DNA from: JBEDUK01 sp040414485
Lineage (GTDB): Bacteria; Actinomycetota; UBA4738
DNA: 64,000 nucleotides
NCBI GenBank assembly: GCA_040414485.1
Contig: JBEDUK010000058.1
Coordinates: forward strand, 1-64,000
Direction of reading: 5' to 3'
The notes below the pieces were generated by a model. It searched no databases and had not been told where the DNA came from. It saw only the letters and a list, made by a program, of their open reading frames with translations. Both the position numbers and the translations under genes were made by a program. Below are positions 43,051 to 51,338 of the stretch, one piece after another; position 1 is the stretch's first letter, and each line of letters begins with the position of its first letter.

Positions 43051-44136
43051 ATGGTTGATATCGAAGAGCTGTTGCGGCAGCTCGTCTCGGTGGATGGTTC
43101 GGACCTGCATCTGAAGGTGGGTTCTCCGCCGATGGTTCGCGTGGACGGCGCGCTGCGCCGTGTCGGCGAGTCGCCGCTGTCACCGGAGGAGACCGGTGGG
43201 CTCGCCGGGTTCATCATGCCGCCGGAGCGGCGCGCCCACATGCTCGAGCAGCGCGAGGCGGACTTCGCCTATTCGCTTCCTGGCGTGGGCCGGTTCCGCT
43301 GCAACGTCTTCCGCCAGCGGGGGTCGGCGAGCATCGTCATGCGGCGGGTCCGGATCGGCAGCCCGTCGTTCGAGGACCTCGGCCTTCCCGACGCCGTGCG
43401 CGGGCTGTCCGAGCTTCCGCGTGGGCTGATCCTGGTCACGGGACCGACGGGCTCCGGGAAGACGACGACGCTGGCATGCATGATCGACCACATCAACACG
43501 ACCAAGCCGGTGCACATCCTCACGATCGAGGACCCGATCGAGGTCCTGCATCCGGACCGCGTGGCCTCGGTGAACCAGCGCGAGGTGGGCGTGGACACGG
43601 AGAACTACATCGTGGCGATGCGCGCCGCCATGCGCGAGGACCCCGACGTCATCCTGATCGGTGAGATGCGAGACCAGGAGACGGTCTCCGCGGCGCTGGC
43701 CGCCGCCGAGACGGGCCACCTGGTCCTGTCGACCCTGCACACGATCGACGCCACGGAGACGATCAACCGCATCGTGGACTTCTTCCCGCCGTACCAGCAG
43801 CACCAGATCCGGGTGACCCTCGCCGGCGCGCTGCGCGGCGTGATCTGCCAGCGCCTCGTCCTCCGCTCGAGCGGCGGCCGGGTCCCCGCGATGGAGGTCA
43901 TGATCTCGAACGGCCGCATCGCGGAGCGCATCCTCAACCCGGACGCGATGGGTGAGATCAGCCAGATCATCGCCCAGGGCTCGTACTACGGGATGCAGAC
44001 GTTCGACCAGTCGCTGCTCGGCCTGGTCAAGCAGGGGGTCATCTCGATCCCCGACGCGATGGAGGCGGCGTCCAAGCCGCACGACTTCAGCCTCATGCTC
44101 GAACAGGCCGGCCTGCGGGCCGTCAACGTCGCCTGA
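43051..44136 (+). CDS. pilT: PilT-like retraction ATPase
   Basis: A 361-residue hexameric secretion ATPase of the PilT group. It has an N-terminal PAS-like domain (DGSDLHLKVGSPPMVRVDG), Walker A GPTGSGKTTTL, Asp box TIEDPIEVLH, Walker B GEMRDQET and His box STLHTIDA. PilT pulls back type IV pili, or drives related Tad/secretion machines. No pilin, PilB, PilC or secretin gene is in the window, so it is an orphan between TCA-cycle genes. It is not clearly in an operon with either neighbour. Confidence 0.9.
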   Translation: MVDIEELLRQLVSVDGSDLHLKVGSPPMVRVDGALRRVGESPLSPEETGGLAGFIMPPERRAHMLEQREADFAYSLPGVGRFRCNVFRQRGSASIVMRRVRIGSPSFEDLGLPDAVRGLSELPRGLILVTGPTGSGKTTTLACMIDHINTTKPVHILTIEDPIEVLHPDRVASVNQREVGVDTENYIVAMRAAMREDPDVILIGEMRDQETVSAALAAAETGHLVLSTLHTIDATETINRIVDFFPPYQQHQIRVTLAGALRGVICQRLVLRSSGGRVPAMEVMISNGRIAERILNPDAMGEISQIIAQGSYYGMQTFDQSLLGLVKQGVISIPDAMEAASKPHDFSLMLEQAGLRAVNVA

Positions 44137-44208
44137 CCTCACTCCTGCCTCCCCGGCTTCCGTAGGATTGCCGCGCTTGGTTCGGCGCGAGTGAAAGGGC
44201 GTGAAGCC

Positions 44209-45141
44209 ATGCGGGTGACGGTTGTGGGGAGCGGGTTCGTCGGCGCGACGACCGCGATGCGGGTGGTGCAGAAGGGGATCGCCGACGACGTCGTGATGAT
44301 CGACATCGTCGAGGGGCTTCCGCAGGGACTGGCCCTGGACATGCGCGAGTCGTCCCCGGTCGAGGGCTTCGAGCCGAACGTCCGCGGGACGAACGACTAC
44401 GCGGACACGGCCGGATCGGACGTCGTGGTCATCACCGCCGGCCTGCCGCGGCAGCCGGGCATGAGCCGCATGGATCTCCTGGACAAGAACGCGGGCATCA
44501 TGCGCTCGGTGGTGGGCAGCGTCGTGCAGCACTCGCCCGAGTCGATCCTGATCATCGTGTCGAACCCGCTGGACGAGATGACCTACCTGGCCGCGGAGCT
44601 TTCGGGCTTCCCGCGCCAGCGGGTGATGGGAATGGCCGGCGTGCTGGATTCGGCGCGCCTCCGGTATTTCATCGCGGACCGCCTCGGGGTCTCACCGACG
44701 ACCGTCGAGGCGATGACGCTCGGTTCGCACGGCGATGCGATGGTGCCGTTGCCGCGGCAGGCGCGGGTCGGCGGTGAGCCATTGGTCAACCTGGTTGACG
44801 AATCCACCCTTGAGGATCTGTACAAGCGCACACGCGACGGGGGAGCGGAGATCGTGGCTCTGCTGAAGAAGGGTTCGGCCTACTACGCGCCGAGCGCCTC
44901 GGTGGCGCAGATGGTCAACGCCATCGCGGGCGACAAGAACGAGGTGCTTCCCGTGTGCGCGTGGTGCACCGGCCAGTACGGGATCTCCGACGTCTACGTC
45001 GGCGTCCCAGCCCGCCTCGGCCGAGGGGGAGTGGAGGAGATCGTGGAGCTCGACCTGAACGACGACGAACTGACCGCGCTCCGCGCCGCCGCCGACGGCA
45101 TTCGGACGAAGTGCGCGGACCTGGCGAAGCTGTCGTCGTGA
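44209..45141 (+). CDS. mdh: Malate dehydrogenase (LDH-like, NAD-dependent)
   Basis: A 310-residue dehydrogenase with Rossmann loop VGSGFVGA and an acidic residue after strand 2 (MIDIVEG), predicting NAD. The substrate loop is GLPRQPGMSRMDL; its Arg where lactate dehydrogenases have Gln indicates malate. The catalytic His is in LGSHGDAMVPL. ATG 44209 begins directly at the Rossmann strand; an in-frame GTG 18 nt earlier is possible. Its stop overlaps the following cupin gene by 4 bp. Confidence 0.93.
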   Translation: MRVTVVGSGFVGATTAMRVVQKGIADDVVMIDIVEGLPQGLALDMRESSPVEGFEPNVRGTNDYADTAGSDVVVITAGLPRQPGMSRMDLLDKNAGIMRSVVGSVVQHSPESILIIVSNPLDEMTYLAAELSGFPRQRVMGMAGVLDSARLRYFIADRLGVSPTTVEAMTLGSHGDAMVPLPRQARVGGEPLVNLVDESTLEDLYKRTRDGGAEIVALLKKGSAYYAPSASVAQMVNAIAGDKNEVLPVCAWCTGQYGISDVYVGVPARLGRGGVEEIVELDLNDDELTALRAAADGIRTKCADLAKLSS

Positions 45142-45467
45142 CGGGGCGCGTATCGCTTACGGACGTCGCCGCCGGGATCGGCGAACCCTGGCAGCCCGTG
45201 GACGTCGCCACGGTCAACGATGCCGTGGTTCGGATGGCGCGGCTCCACGGCGAGTTCCCGTGGCATCGCCACGAGGAGGACGAGCTGTTCCTGTGCTGGG
45301 AGGGAACGTTCCGGATCGAACTGCGTGAAGGCGGCGTCGACGCGGTCGCGCTGCGCCCAGGCGAGTTGTTCGTGGTGCCGGCAGGGGTCGAGCACCGCCC
45401 GGTCGCCGATGTGCCGGCCGTGACGCTGATGCTCGAGCGGCCCGAGACGAAGCAATACGGGAACTGA
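45138..45467 (+). CDS. Small cupin-domain protein
   Basis: A 109-residue single-domain cupin. Motif 1 is PWHRHEEDELFLCWEG (two His and one Glu metal ligands) and motif 2 is PGELFVVPAGVEH with the third His, so metal binding is expected. It starts at GTG 45138, overlapping the mdh stop by 4 bp (GTGA). Similar small cupins act as sugar-phosphate isomerases, dioxygenases or sensors; nothing here distinguishes these. Confidence 0.85.
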   Translation: MTGRVSLTDVAAGIGEPWQPVDVATVNDAVVRMARLHGEFPWHRHEEDELFLCWEGTFRIELREGGVDAVALRPGELFVVPAGVEHRPVADVPAVTLMLERPETKQYGN

Positions 45468-45494
45468 AAACGCGGATCGCTGGAGAACCTGCCC

Positions 45495-45851
45495 ATGGCC
45501 AGCAAGTGGTGGAGTGTGGAGATCGACTGCGCTGACCACCGCGCGCAGGCCGAGTTCTGGGCCGGCGTGCTCGGCTGGCAGATCGTCTTCGAATCCGCCG
45601 ATGAGATCGCCATCGCGAAGGATGAGCATTCGCGGCCAGGAATGGGATTCGCCAACGTGCCCGAGGCGAAGACGGTGAAGAACCGCCTGCACATGAACCT
45701 CAGGCCCGACGACCAGGCGGCCGAGGTCGCGCGGCTCGAGGGGCTGGGAGCCAGGAGAGTGGACATCGGCCAGGCTGACGTCCGGTGGGTGATCATGGCC
45801 GACCCGGAGGGCAACGAGTTCTGCGTGCTCACCGCGCGGCCGCAGCCCTGA
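45495..45851 (+). CDS. VOC (glyoxalase-like) family protein, copy 1
   Basis: A 118-residue VOC-superfamily protein (bleomycin-resistance/glyoxalase fold) with two beta-alpha-beta-beta-beta units: WWSVEIDCADHRAQAEFW at the start and ADPEGNEFCVLT at the end. Metal-ligand candidates are the His of ADHRAQ and the Glu of GNEFCVL. It is the first of a tandem pair; the second copy differs at about 21 of 118 positions. Function unknown; the pair may act as a heterodimer. Confidence 0.8.
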   Translation: MASKWWSVEIDCADHRAQAEFWAGVLGWQIVFESADEIAIAKDEHSRPGMGFANVPEAKTVKNRLHMNLRPDDQAAEVARLEGLGARRVDIGQADVRWVIMADPEGNEFCVLTARPQP

Positions 45852-45852
45852 G
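45793..45852 (+). repeat. 60-bp direct repeat, copy A (end of first VOC gene)
   Basis: Bases 45793-45852 are identical to 46173-46232. They cover the last codons and stop region of the two tandem VOC genes, which shows a recent duplication or gene conversion. Confidence 0.9.
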
Positions 45853-45874
45853 AGACCGTAGGAAGGGGATCCGA

Positions 45875-46231
45875 ATGGCGAGCAACTGGTGGAGTGTCGT
45901 GGTCGATTGCGCCGATCATCGGGCGCAGGCCCGGTTCTGGGCGAACGTGTTCGACTGGCAGATCATGTTCGAATCGGACGACGAGATCGCCGTCGCCAAG
46001 GACGAGCACTCGTGGCCGGGCATGGTCTTCGTCAACGTGCCCGAGGCCAAGACGGTGAAGAACCGCCTGCACATCGACCTCAATCCGGACGACCAGACCG
46101 CGGAGGTGGCCCGGCTCGAGGGCCTGGGCGCGAAGAGGGTGGACATCGGCCAGGGCGAGGTCCGTTGGGTGGTCATGGCCGACCCGGAGGGCAACGAGTT
46201 CTGCGTGCTCACCGCGCGGCCGCAGCCCTGA
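45875..46231 (+). CDS. VOC (glyoxalase-like) family protein, copy 2
   Basis: The 118-residue paralogue of the preceding gene, with the same start (MASNWWSVVVDCADHR) and an identical C-terminal region from MADPEGNEFC onward. Substitutions concentrate in the middle (FDWQIMFESDD against LGWQIVFESAD), where the pocket should be, so ligand preference may differ. It starts 23 nt after copy 1 with a GGAAGGGG site, so the two are co-transcribed. Confidence 0.8.
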   Translation: MASNWWSVVVDCADHRAQARFWANVFDWQIMFESDDEIAVAKDEHSWPGMVFVNVPEAKTVKNRLHIDLNPDDQTAEVARLEGLGAKRVDIGQGEVRWVVMADPEGNEFCVLTARPQP

Positions 46232-46232
46232 G
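46173..46232 (+). repeat. 60-bp direct repeat, copy B (end of second VOC gene)
   Basis: Identical to 45793-45852; the partner copy ends the first VOC gene. Confidence 0.9.
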
Positions 46233-46246
46233 GGACGTCTCGGTTC

Positions 46247-46765
46247 CTATGCGGCCGGCTCCGGCGTCGGCGACGGCGGGGGAGCGACGCCCGGCGCGAA
46301 CCGGGCGTGTGCCCAGTCGCACGGCGGGAGCGAGGTGGCCGGCACCTCAGCCCCGCGTTTCTGGCCCGGGATCGTGGCTCCCGGCGCGATCTGCAGCACG
46401 CCGTCCACGACCGTGGCGTTGATCCGATCCATGCCCCGCTCGGCCGGTCCCGCGAGGTAGCTGCCGTCCGCGCGGAACTTCGATCCCGTCGAGGGATCCT
46501 CGAAGAAGCCCTGGGCGGGGCACCATGCGACGGCGACGGTCGAATCCGGGGCGAACGGCCGCAGCACCACGACCGACGGACCGTGGCGATAGACGAACGC
46601 GGGCGTGACCTGCAGGGTTGCCGCACTGACGCCCTGGGGCAGGTCTGAGATCGGGTACCCACGGGCGTTGCCAGTTCGAGCCACCATCAGGCCTGCCGAC
46701 GCGGCCCCGGCGGCCAGCAGGACCACGCCGACCGCGAGCGCGAGCCGCTTGGCCGCGGTCTTCAC
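46247..46765 (-). CDS. Membrane-anchored Rieske-like fold protein lacking cluster ligands
   Basis: A 172-residue protein with a signal anchor (about residues 8-28, LALAVGVVLLAAGAASAGL) and an exported domain. The segment AVAWCPAQGFFEDPSTGSKF, followed by ADGSYLAGPAERGMDR, has the layout of a Rieske domain (cluster loop, GSxF, GPA, DG). However, the Cys-x-His and Cys-x-x-His ligands are replaced except for one Cys. It is therefore probably a Rieske-derived fold without an iron-sulfur cluster. GTG 46765 overlaps the isocitrate dehydrogenase stop by 4 bp. A Pro-rich tail ends the protein. Confidence 0.6.
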   Translation of the reverse strand: MKTAAKRLALAVGVVLLAAGAASAGLMVARTGNARGYPISDLPQGVSAATLQVTPAFVYRHGPSVVVLRPFAPDSTVAVAWCPAQGFFEDPSTGSKFRADGSYLAGPAERGMDRINATVVDGVLQIAPGATIPGQKRGAEVPATSLPPCDWAHARFAPGVAPPPSPTPEPAA

Positions 46766-47838
46766 TCGAGCCTCATCCGCGCGGTCTCCACGGCGATCGC
46801 GTCCGTCATCTCGGCGGTGCTCGCCGACCCGCGCAGGTCCGGCGTTCGGATGGTGCCGTCGGCCAGCACGCCTGCCACGGCCCGCCGGACAGCCGACGCG
46901 GCGGCGTGCTCCGAAAGATGCGCCAGGAGCATCGCGGCGGACAGGATCGTCGCGATGGGGTTCGCCACTCCTCGGCCTGCGATGTCCGGCGCGCTGCCGT
47001 GCACCGGTTCGAACACCGCGTACTCCCACCCGATGTTCGAGCCCGACGCCAGGCCCAGGCCGCCGACCAGGCCGGCGCAGAGGTCGCTCACGATGTCGCC
47101 GTAGAGGTTCGGCAGCAGCAGCAGGTCGAACTCGCCCGGGTCGGTGACCAGCCGAAGGGCCAGTTCGTCGATCTCCACAGCCTCCAGCCGGTCGTCGGGG
47201 AACTCGCGGGCGACCTCCTCGGCGGTCGCCAGGAACAGCCCGTCGGAGTGCCGCATGATGTTGGCCTTGTGCCCCACGGTGATCAGGCGCCGGCGGTGGT
47301 GGCGGGCGTACTCGAAGGCGAACCGGACGATCCTCCGCGTGCCCGTGGCGCTGATCGGCTTCAGCGTGACGCCCACGTCGGCCGGGAGTTCGACCCCTCG
47401 CAGCCGCGTCAGTTCACGGCAGAGCAGCGCCACGTCGCGGCTGCCCTTCGCGAACTCGACCCCGGCGTAGAGGTCCTCGGTGTTCTCCCGGACGACCACC
47501 AGGTCGACGCCGTCGAACCTGGACGGCACTCCGGGGAGCGTCGCACTCGGCCGGACGGCGGCGAAGAGGTCGAGCTCGTGCCGCAGGGCCACGTTCACGC
47601 TGCGGATGCCGCTTCCCACGGGCGTGGTGATCGGGCCCTTCAGCGCCACGCGCGTCGAACGGATCGAGTCCAGGACCCGGTCGGGCAGGGGAGACCCCTC
47701 GGCATCCATGACCGCGAGGCCGGCCGGCTGGACATCCCATTCGACGGCCGCGCCGCTCGCGGCGACCACGGCGCGCGCGGCGTCGGTGACCTCGGGTCCG
47801 ATCCCGTCGCCGGGGATGAGGGTGACGCGGTGACTCAC
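46762..47838 (-). CDS. Isocitrate dehydrogenase-like enzyme, predicted NAD-type
   Basis: A 358-residue paralogue of the enzyme at 41901. It keeps Ser and Asn in GIRSVNVALR (isocitrate-type site) and LYGDIVSDLCAG. The cofactor segment reads HGSAPDIAGRGVANP; Asp-Ile is the NAD-specific pair seen in isopropylmalate and NAD-isocitrate dehydrogenases. I predict an NAD-dependent isocitrate dehydrogenase; isopropylmalate or tartrate-type activity is the alternative. It starts at GTG 47838, 34 nt after the succinate dehydrogenase genes, and overlaps the Rieske-like gene, so it may end the same operon. Confidence 0.82.
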   Translation of the reverse strand: MSHRVTLIPGDGIGPEVTDAARAVVAASGAAVEWDVQPAGLAVMDAEGSPLPDRVLDSIRSTRVALKGPITTPVGSGIRSVNVALRHELDLFAAVRPSATLPGVPSRFDGVDLVVVRENTEDLYAGVEFAKGSRDVALLCRELTRLRGVELPADVGVTLKPISATGTRRIVRFAFEYARHHRRRLITVGHKANIMRHSDGLFLATAEEVAREFPDDRLEAVEIDELALRLVTDPGEFDLLLLPNLYGDIVSDLCAGLVGGLGLASGSNIGWEYAVFEPVHGSAPDIAGRGVANPIATILSAAMLLAHLSEHAAASAVRRAVAGVLADGTIRTPDLRGSASTAEMTDAIAVETARMRLE

Positions 47839-47872
47839 GAAGGCCGAGCCTAGCGGCGCTGCGCGAACAGGC

Positions 47873-48712
47873 TCAGGGGCCGTCGAACATGACGGCCCGC
47901 TTGACTTCCTGGATGGCCTTTGTCACCTTGATCCCGCGGGGGCAGGCCTCGGTGCAGTTGAACGTCGTCCGGCAGCGGAACACCCCGGACCGGGCCGAGA
48001 GGATGTCCAGGCGCTCCCTTGACCCCTCGTCGCGCGAATCGAAGATGAACCGGTGCGCGTTGACGATCGCCGCCGGCCCGACGTAGCCGTCGTCGCCCCA
48101 GAAGATCGGGCAGGACGTGGTGCACGCCGCGCACAGGATGCACTTCGTGGTGTCGTCGAACCGCGCGCGGTCCTTCGGCGACTGGAGCCGTTCACGGTCG
48201 GGTGGCTCCTCGTCGTTGATCAGGTACGGGAGCACGCTCCGGTAGCCCTCGAAGAACGGCTCCATATCGACGATCAGGTCCTTCAGCACGCGAAGACCCC
48301 GGATCGGCTCGACGGTGACCTTCGGCGCCACGTCCTTGACCAGCACCTTGCACGCGAGCTGGTTGCGCCCGTTGATCAGCATGGCGTCCGAGCCGCAGAT
48401 CCCGTGCGCGCAGGAGCGCCGGAGCGCGAGCGTTCCGTCGTGATGCCATTTCACCTCGTGGAGCGCGTCCAGCAGGCGGTCGGTCGGCTCGACGTTGATC
48501 GTGAACTCGTCCCACCACGTGTCCGGCCCCCGGTCCGGGTTGAACCGCCGAATCCGGATCGCCAACGCCACCTGGCCGGGCGCCGGCGGCCCCTCAGGCC
48601 GCTTCCGCGTCCCTTCGTGATCTCGCGGCGGCCCCTCGTCCCACCATTCGTCGTCGTCGGGCGGGCCCGCGTCGTCGGGCGGCCCGGCCGGGACGATGGG
48701 ATCGAAGGCCAT
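47873..48712 (-). CDS. sdhB: Succinate dehydrogenase iron-sulfur subunit (second, Sdh2-type set)
   Basis: A 279-residue SdhB. The [2Fe-2S] site is CAHGICGSD with a later Cys in NQLAC (Asp replaces one Cys, as in E. coli), and the two cubane sites are CILCAACTTSCP and CRTTFNCTEACP. It passes electrons from SdhA to quinone. The first 45 residues or so are an unusual acidic, Pro- and Trp-rich extension before the ferredoxin fold starts at IRIRRFNP. Its ATG overlaps the sdhA stop by one base (TGATG). Confidence 0.93.
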   Translation of the reverse strand: MAFDPIVPAGPPDDAGPPDDDEWWDEGPPRDHEGTRKRPEGPPAPGQVALAIRIRRFNPDRGPDTWWDEFTINVEPTDRLLDALHEVKWHHDGTLALRRSCAHGICGSDAMLINGRNQLACKVLVKDVAPKVTVEPIRGLRVLKDLIVDMEPFFEGYRSVLPYLINDEEPPDRERLQSPKDRARFDDTTKCILCAACTTSCPIFWGDDGYVGPAAIVNAHRFIFDSRDEGSRERLDILSARSGVFRCRTTFNCTEACPRGIKVTKAIQEVKRAVMFDGP

Positions 48713-50445
48713 CAGTACTTCCGTTCCATGGGCACGTAGGGCCCCATCTTCACGTCCTTGTGCTCGAGCCGGACCGAGCCGTCGGGCTGCCGGTAGGCGA
48801 GCGAATGGCGGAGCCAATGCACGTCGTCGCGCAGCGGGTGATCCTCGCGGTAGTGGCCGCCTCTGCTCTCGTCGCGGGCGAGTGCCGCCTCCTGCACGGT
48901 CCCGGCGATCTCCAGCATGAACCCGAGCTCGACCGCCTCCATCAGTTCGGTGTTGAACGACCGGCCCCGGTCCTGCACGCCCACCAGGCTGAACCGCTCC
49001 CGCAGTCCGCGAAGGATCTCCCGGAGTTTCTCCAGTTCGGGTTCGGTTCGCACGATCCCGCACAGGTCGAACATGCGCTCCTGCAGATCGCGCCGGATGT
49101 CGGCCGCGAACTCCAGGTTCGGCCCCCCCAGGAACGCCCGGAGCATCGTGACGGTGTCGTGCTCCGGCCGAGCCGGCGCGGGCGGAAGGTCCGCGTGCTC
49201 CGCGAACTCCGCCATGGCCATGCCGCCCCGCCGGCCGAATACCACGATGTCGAGCAGCGAGTTCGTCCCCAGCCGGTTCGCGCCGTGGACGCTCACGCAC
49301 GCGCACTCACCCGCGGCGAAGAGGCCCGGAACGACGGTCTCCTCAGGCCCGGTCACCACCTGGCCGTGGACGTTCGTCGGGATCCCGCCCATGCCGTAGT
49401 GGGCGGTCGGCTGGATCGGGACGGGCTCGCGGGTCGGTTCCACACCCAGGTACACGCGGGCGAACTCGGTGACGTCGGGGATCTTCGTCTCGATGACCTC
49501 GTGCGGCAGGTGGCGGACATCGAGGTAGACGTAGTCCTTCCCGTCGATGCCGCGCCCCTCCTTGATCTCCTGGTAGATCGCGCGGCTGACCATGTCCCGG
49601 GGCGCGAGGTCCTTGATGGTGGGCGCGTAGCGCTCCATGAAGCGCTCGCCCTGGCTGTTGATCAGGATGCCGCCCTCGCCCCGCACGGCCTCGGAGATGA
49701 GGATGCCCATCTTGTAGATGCCGGTCGGGTGGAACTGGAAGAACTCCATGTCCTCCAGCGGGATGCCGCGCCGATAGCACACGGCCAGCCCGTCGCCGGT
49801 CAGCGTGTGCGCGTTCGACGTGATCTTGAAGATCCGCCCGTAGCCGCCGGTGGCGAACAGGACCGACTTCGCCCGGAAGACGTGCAATTCCCCTGTGGCC
49901 AGCTCGTAGGCGACGACGCCCGCCGCGCGGCCGTCCTCCATGAGCAGGTCCAGCACGTAGAACTCGTTGAAGAAGCGGACGTTCCGCTTGATGCACTGCT
50001 GGTAGAGCGTCTGCAGGATCATGTGGCCGGTTCGGTCGGCGGCGAAGCACGCGCGCCGCACCGGCGCCTCGCCGTGGTTCCGCGTGTGGCCCCCGAACCG
50101 GCGTTGGTCGATCTTGCCGGCCGGCGTCCGGTTGAACGGGAACCCCCAGTGCTCGAGTTCGATCACCCGCTCGACCGCCTCGGCCGCCATGATCTGCGCG
50201 GCGGGCTGGTCGACCAGATAGTCACCTCCCTTTACCGTGTCGAACGCGTGCCATTCGGGGTAGTCCTCCTCGACGTTCCCCAGCGCCGCGCACATGCCCC
50301 CCTGGGCCGCTCCGGTGTGGGAGCGCGTGGGGTAGAGCTTCGAGATGACGCAGGTCCTGACACGCCCGGCGGCCTCGATGGCGGCGCGAAGGCCCGCCCC
50401 GCCGGCGCCGACCACCACCGCGTCGTAGGTGTGGACGGTGGTCAC
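48712..50445 (-). CDS. sdhA: Succinate dehydrogenase flavoprotein subunit (second, Sdh2-type set)
   Basis: A 577-residue flavoprotein oxidising succinate to fumarate. The FAD loop is VVVGAGGAGLRAAIEA, the flavinylation His is in TRSHTGAAQGG, and the dicarboxylate site contains QFHPTGIY, REPVPIQPTAHYGMGG and ESRGGHYREDHP. GTG 50445 overlaps the sdhD stop by 4 bp (GTGA). It is encoded with SdhC, SdhD and SdhB in the common bacterial order. Confidence 0.95.
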   Translation of the reverse strand: MTTVHTYDAVVVGAGGAGLRAAIEAAGRVRTCVISKLYPTRSHTGAAQGGMCAALGNVEEDYPEWHAFDTVKGGDYLVDQPAAQIMAAEAVERVIELEHWGFPFNRTPAGKIDQRRFGGHTRNHGEAPVRRACFAADRTGHMILQTLYQQCIKRNVRFFNEFYVLDLLMEDGRAAGVVAYELATGELHVFRAKSVLFATGGYGRIFKITSNAHTLTGDGLAVCYRRGIPLEDMEFFQFHPTGIYKMGILISEAVRGEGGILINSQGERFMERYAPTIKDLAPRDMVSRAIYQEIKEGRGIDGKDYVYLDVRHLPHEVIETKIPDVTEFARVYLGVEPTREPVPIQPTAHYGMGGIPTNVHGQVVTGPEETVVPGLFAAGECACVSVHGANRLGTNSLLDIVVFGRRGGMAMAEFAEHADLPPAPARPEHDTVTMLRAFLGGPNLEFAADIRRDLQERMFDLCGIVRTEPELEKLREILRGLRERFSLVGVQDRGRSFNTELMEAVELGFMLEIAGTVQEAALARDESRGGHYREDHPLRDDVHWLRHSLAYRQPDGSVRLEHKDVKMGPYVPMERKY

Positions 50446-50906
50446 GATGGGCAGCCGGGGATGTGGACCCCGGGCCAGGCGCAGGCGTTGAACGTGAACA
50501 CGACGACCGTGCCAAGGGCGAACAGCGTCGTGCCGATGATGGCCCACCCGGCGTTGATGGCGGTTCGGACGCCGGGCGGCCGGACGTAGTCGAGCGTGAT
50601 CACACGAAGTCCGTTGACCCCGTGCAGCAGCGCGAGCGAGAGCATCAGCCAGTCCCACGTCCGCCAGAAGGGATGGGACCAGCGGACGGCGACGAACCCG
50701 AAGTTCACCCGGTCGATCCCGGACCCGGCCACGTGCATGATCAGGACGTGCCCGACGGCCAGCACCAGGAGGACGATCCCGGAGATCCGCATGAACATCC
50801 ACCACCAGAACTCGCCGCGGGTGGCGGGCCGCTCTCGCGACGTGCGCCTCGGCGGCACCGGGCGGTCGGCCGCCGGCCGGGCACCGGCCTTCGCGTCCAC
50901 GGCCAT
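50442..50906 (-). CDS. sdhD: Succinate dehydrogenase membrane subunit SdhD
   Basis: A 154-residue anchor subunit with a basic N-terminus and three membrane helices (IVLLVLAVGHVLIMHVAG; LMLSLALLHGVNGL; GTTLFALGTVVVFTF). The His in VGHVLIMH and ALLHGVNG are candidate haem or quinone ligands. Its ATG overlaps the sdhC stop by one base. Confidence 0.88.
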   Translation of the reverse strand: MAVDAKAGARPAADRPVPPRRTSRERPATRGEFWWWMFMRISGIVLLVLAVGHVLIMHVAGSGIDRVNFGFVAVRWSHPFWRTWDWLMLSLALLHGVNGLRVITLDYVRPPGVRTAINAGWAIIGTTLFALGTVVVFTFNACAWPGVHIPGCPS

Positions 50907-51310
50907 CAGTGCACGATCTCCTGGACGATCCGGTTCCCCATGATGATCGTGATGGGGATCATGCCGGCTATGAAGATCGCCATCGTTCCGTAGAACAGCT
51001 GGCGCTGCCACAGCGAGGCCCTCGGCCAGAAGTCGATCAGCATGATCCGCACGCCGTTCAGCGCGTGGAAGATCACGCACGCGACCAGCACGTACTCGAG
51101 CACGCCGACCACCGGGTTGCGGTAGACGGAGATGACCTTGTTGTAGGCGTCCGGGCCCCAGCCGACGACGGCCGTGTCCACCACGTGCGCGAACAGGAAC
51201 AGGATGATGATCACGCCGGTGACTCGGTGCGCGACCCAGGACCACTGGCCCTCGCGGCCCCGGTAGAGCCGGCCGTAGCCGCCGCGCTTCGCTCTGGCTG
51301 GGGTCGCCAT
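50906..51310 (-). CDS. sdhC: Succinate dehydrogenase cytochrome b subunit SdhC
   Basis: A 134-residue subunit with three membrane helices. The SWVAHRVTGVIIILFLFAH segment (Ser and Arg of the quinone site, then His) and VIFHALNGVRIM are typical of SdhC. It starts 28 nt downstream of the Sdh1-type iron-sulfur gene with a GGAGGC site and heads the second sdh set. Confidence 0.88.
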   Translation of the reverse strand: MATPARAKRGGYGRLYRGREGQWSWVAHRVTGVIIILFLFAHVVDTAVVGWGPDAYNKVISVYRNPVVGVLEYVLVACVIFHALNGVRIMLIDFWPRASLWQRQLFYGTMAIFIAGMIPITIIMGNRIVQEIVH

Positions 51311-51338
51311 CAGGCCGGCACGTCTCCGGAGGCTCCTT

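Noticed and set aside
43051..44136. Assignment of the ATPase as a PilB/GspE assembly motor
   Set aside because: It lacks the long N-terminal domains and the tetracysteine zinc motif of assembly ATPases, and its N-terminus matches PilT.
45495..46231. VOC pair as methylmalonyl-CoA epimerase for the mutase pathway
   Set aside because: The proteins are shorter than typical epimerases, and the pocket residues do not show the expected metal set; the link is not supported.
48760..50589. 609-codon plus-strand open frame opposite sdhA/sdhD
   Set aside because: It is the complement shadow of well-supported sdh genes; its translation is Arg/Asp/Val-rich with no motif.
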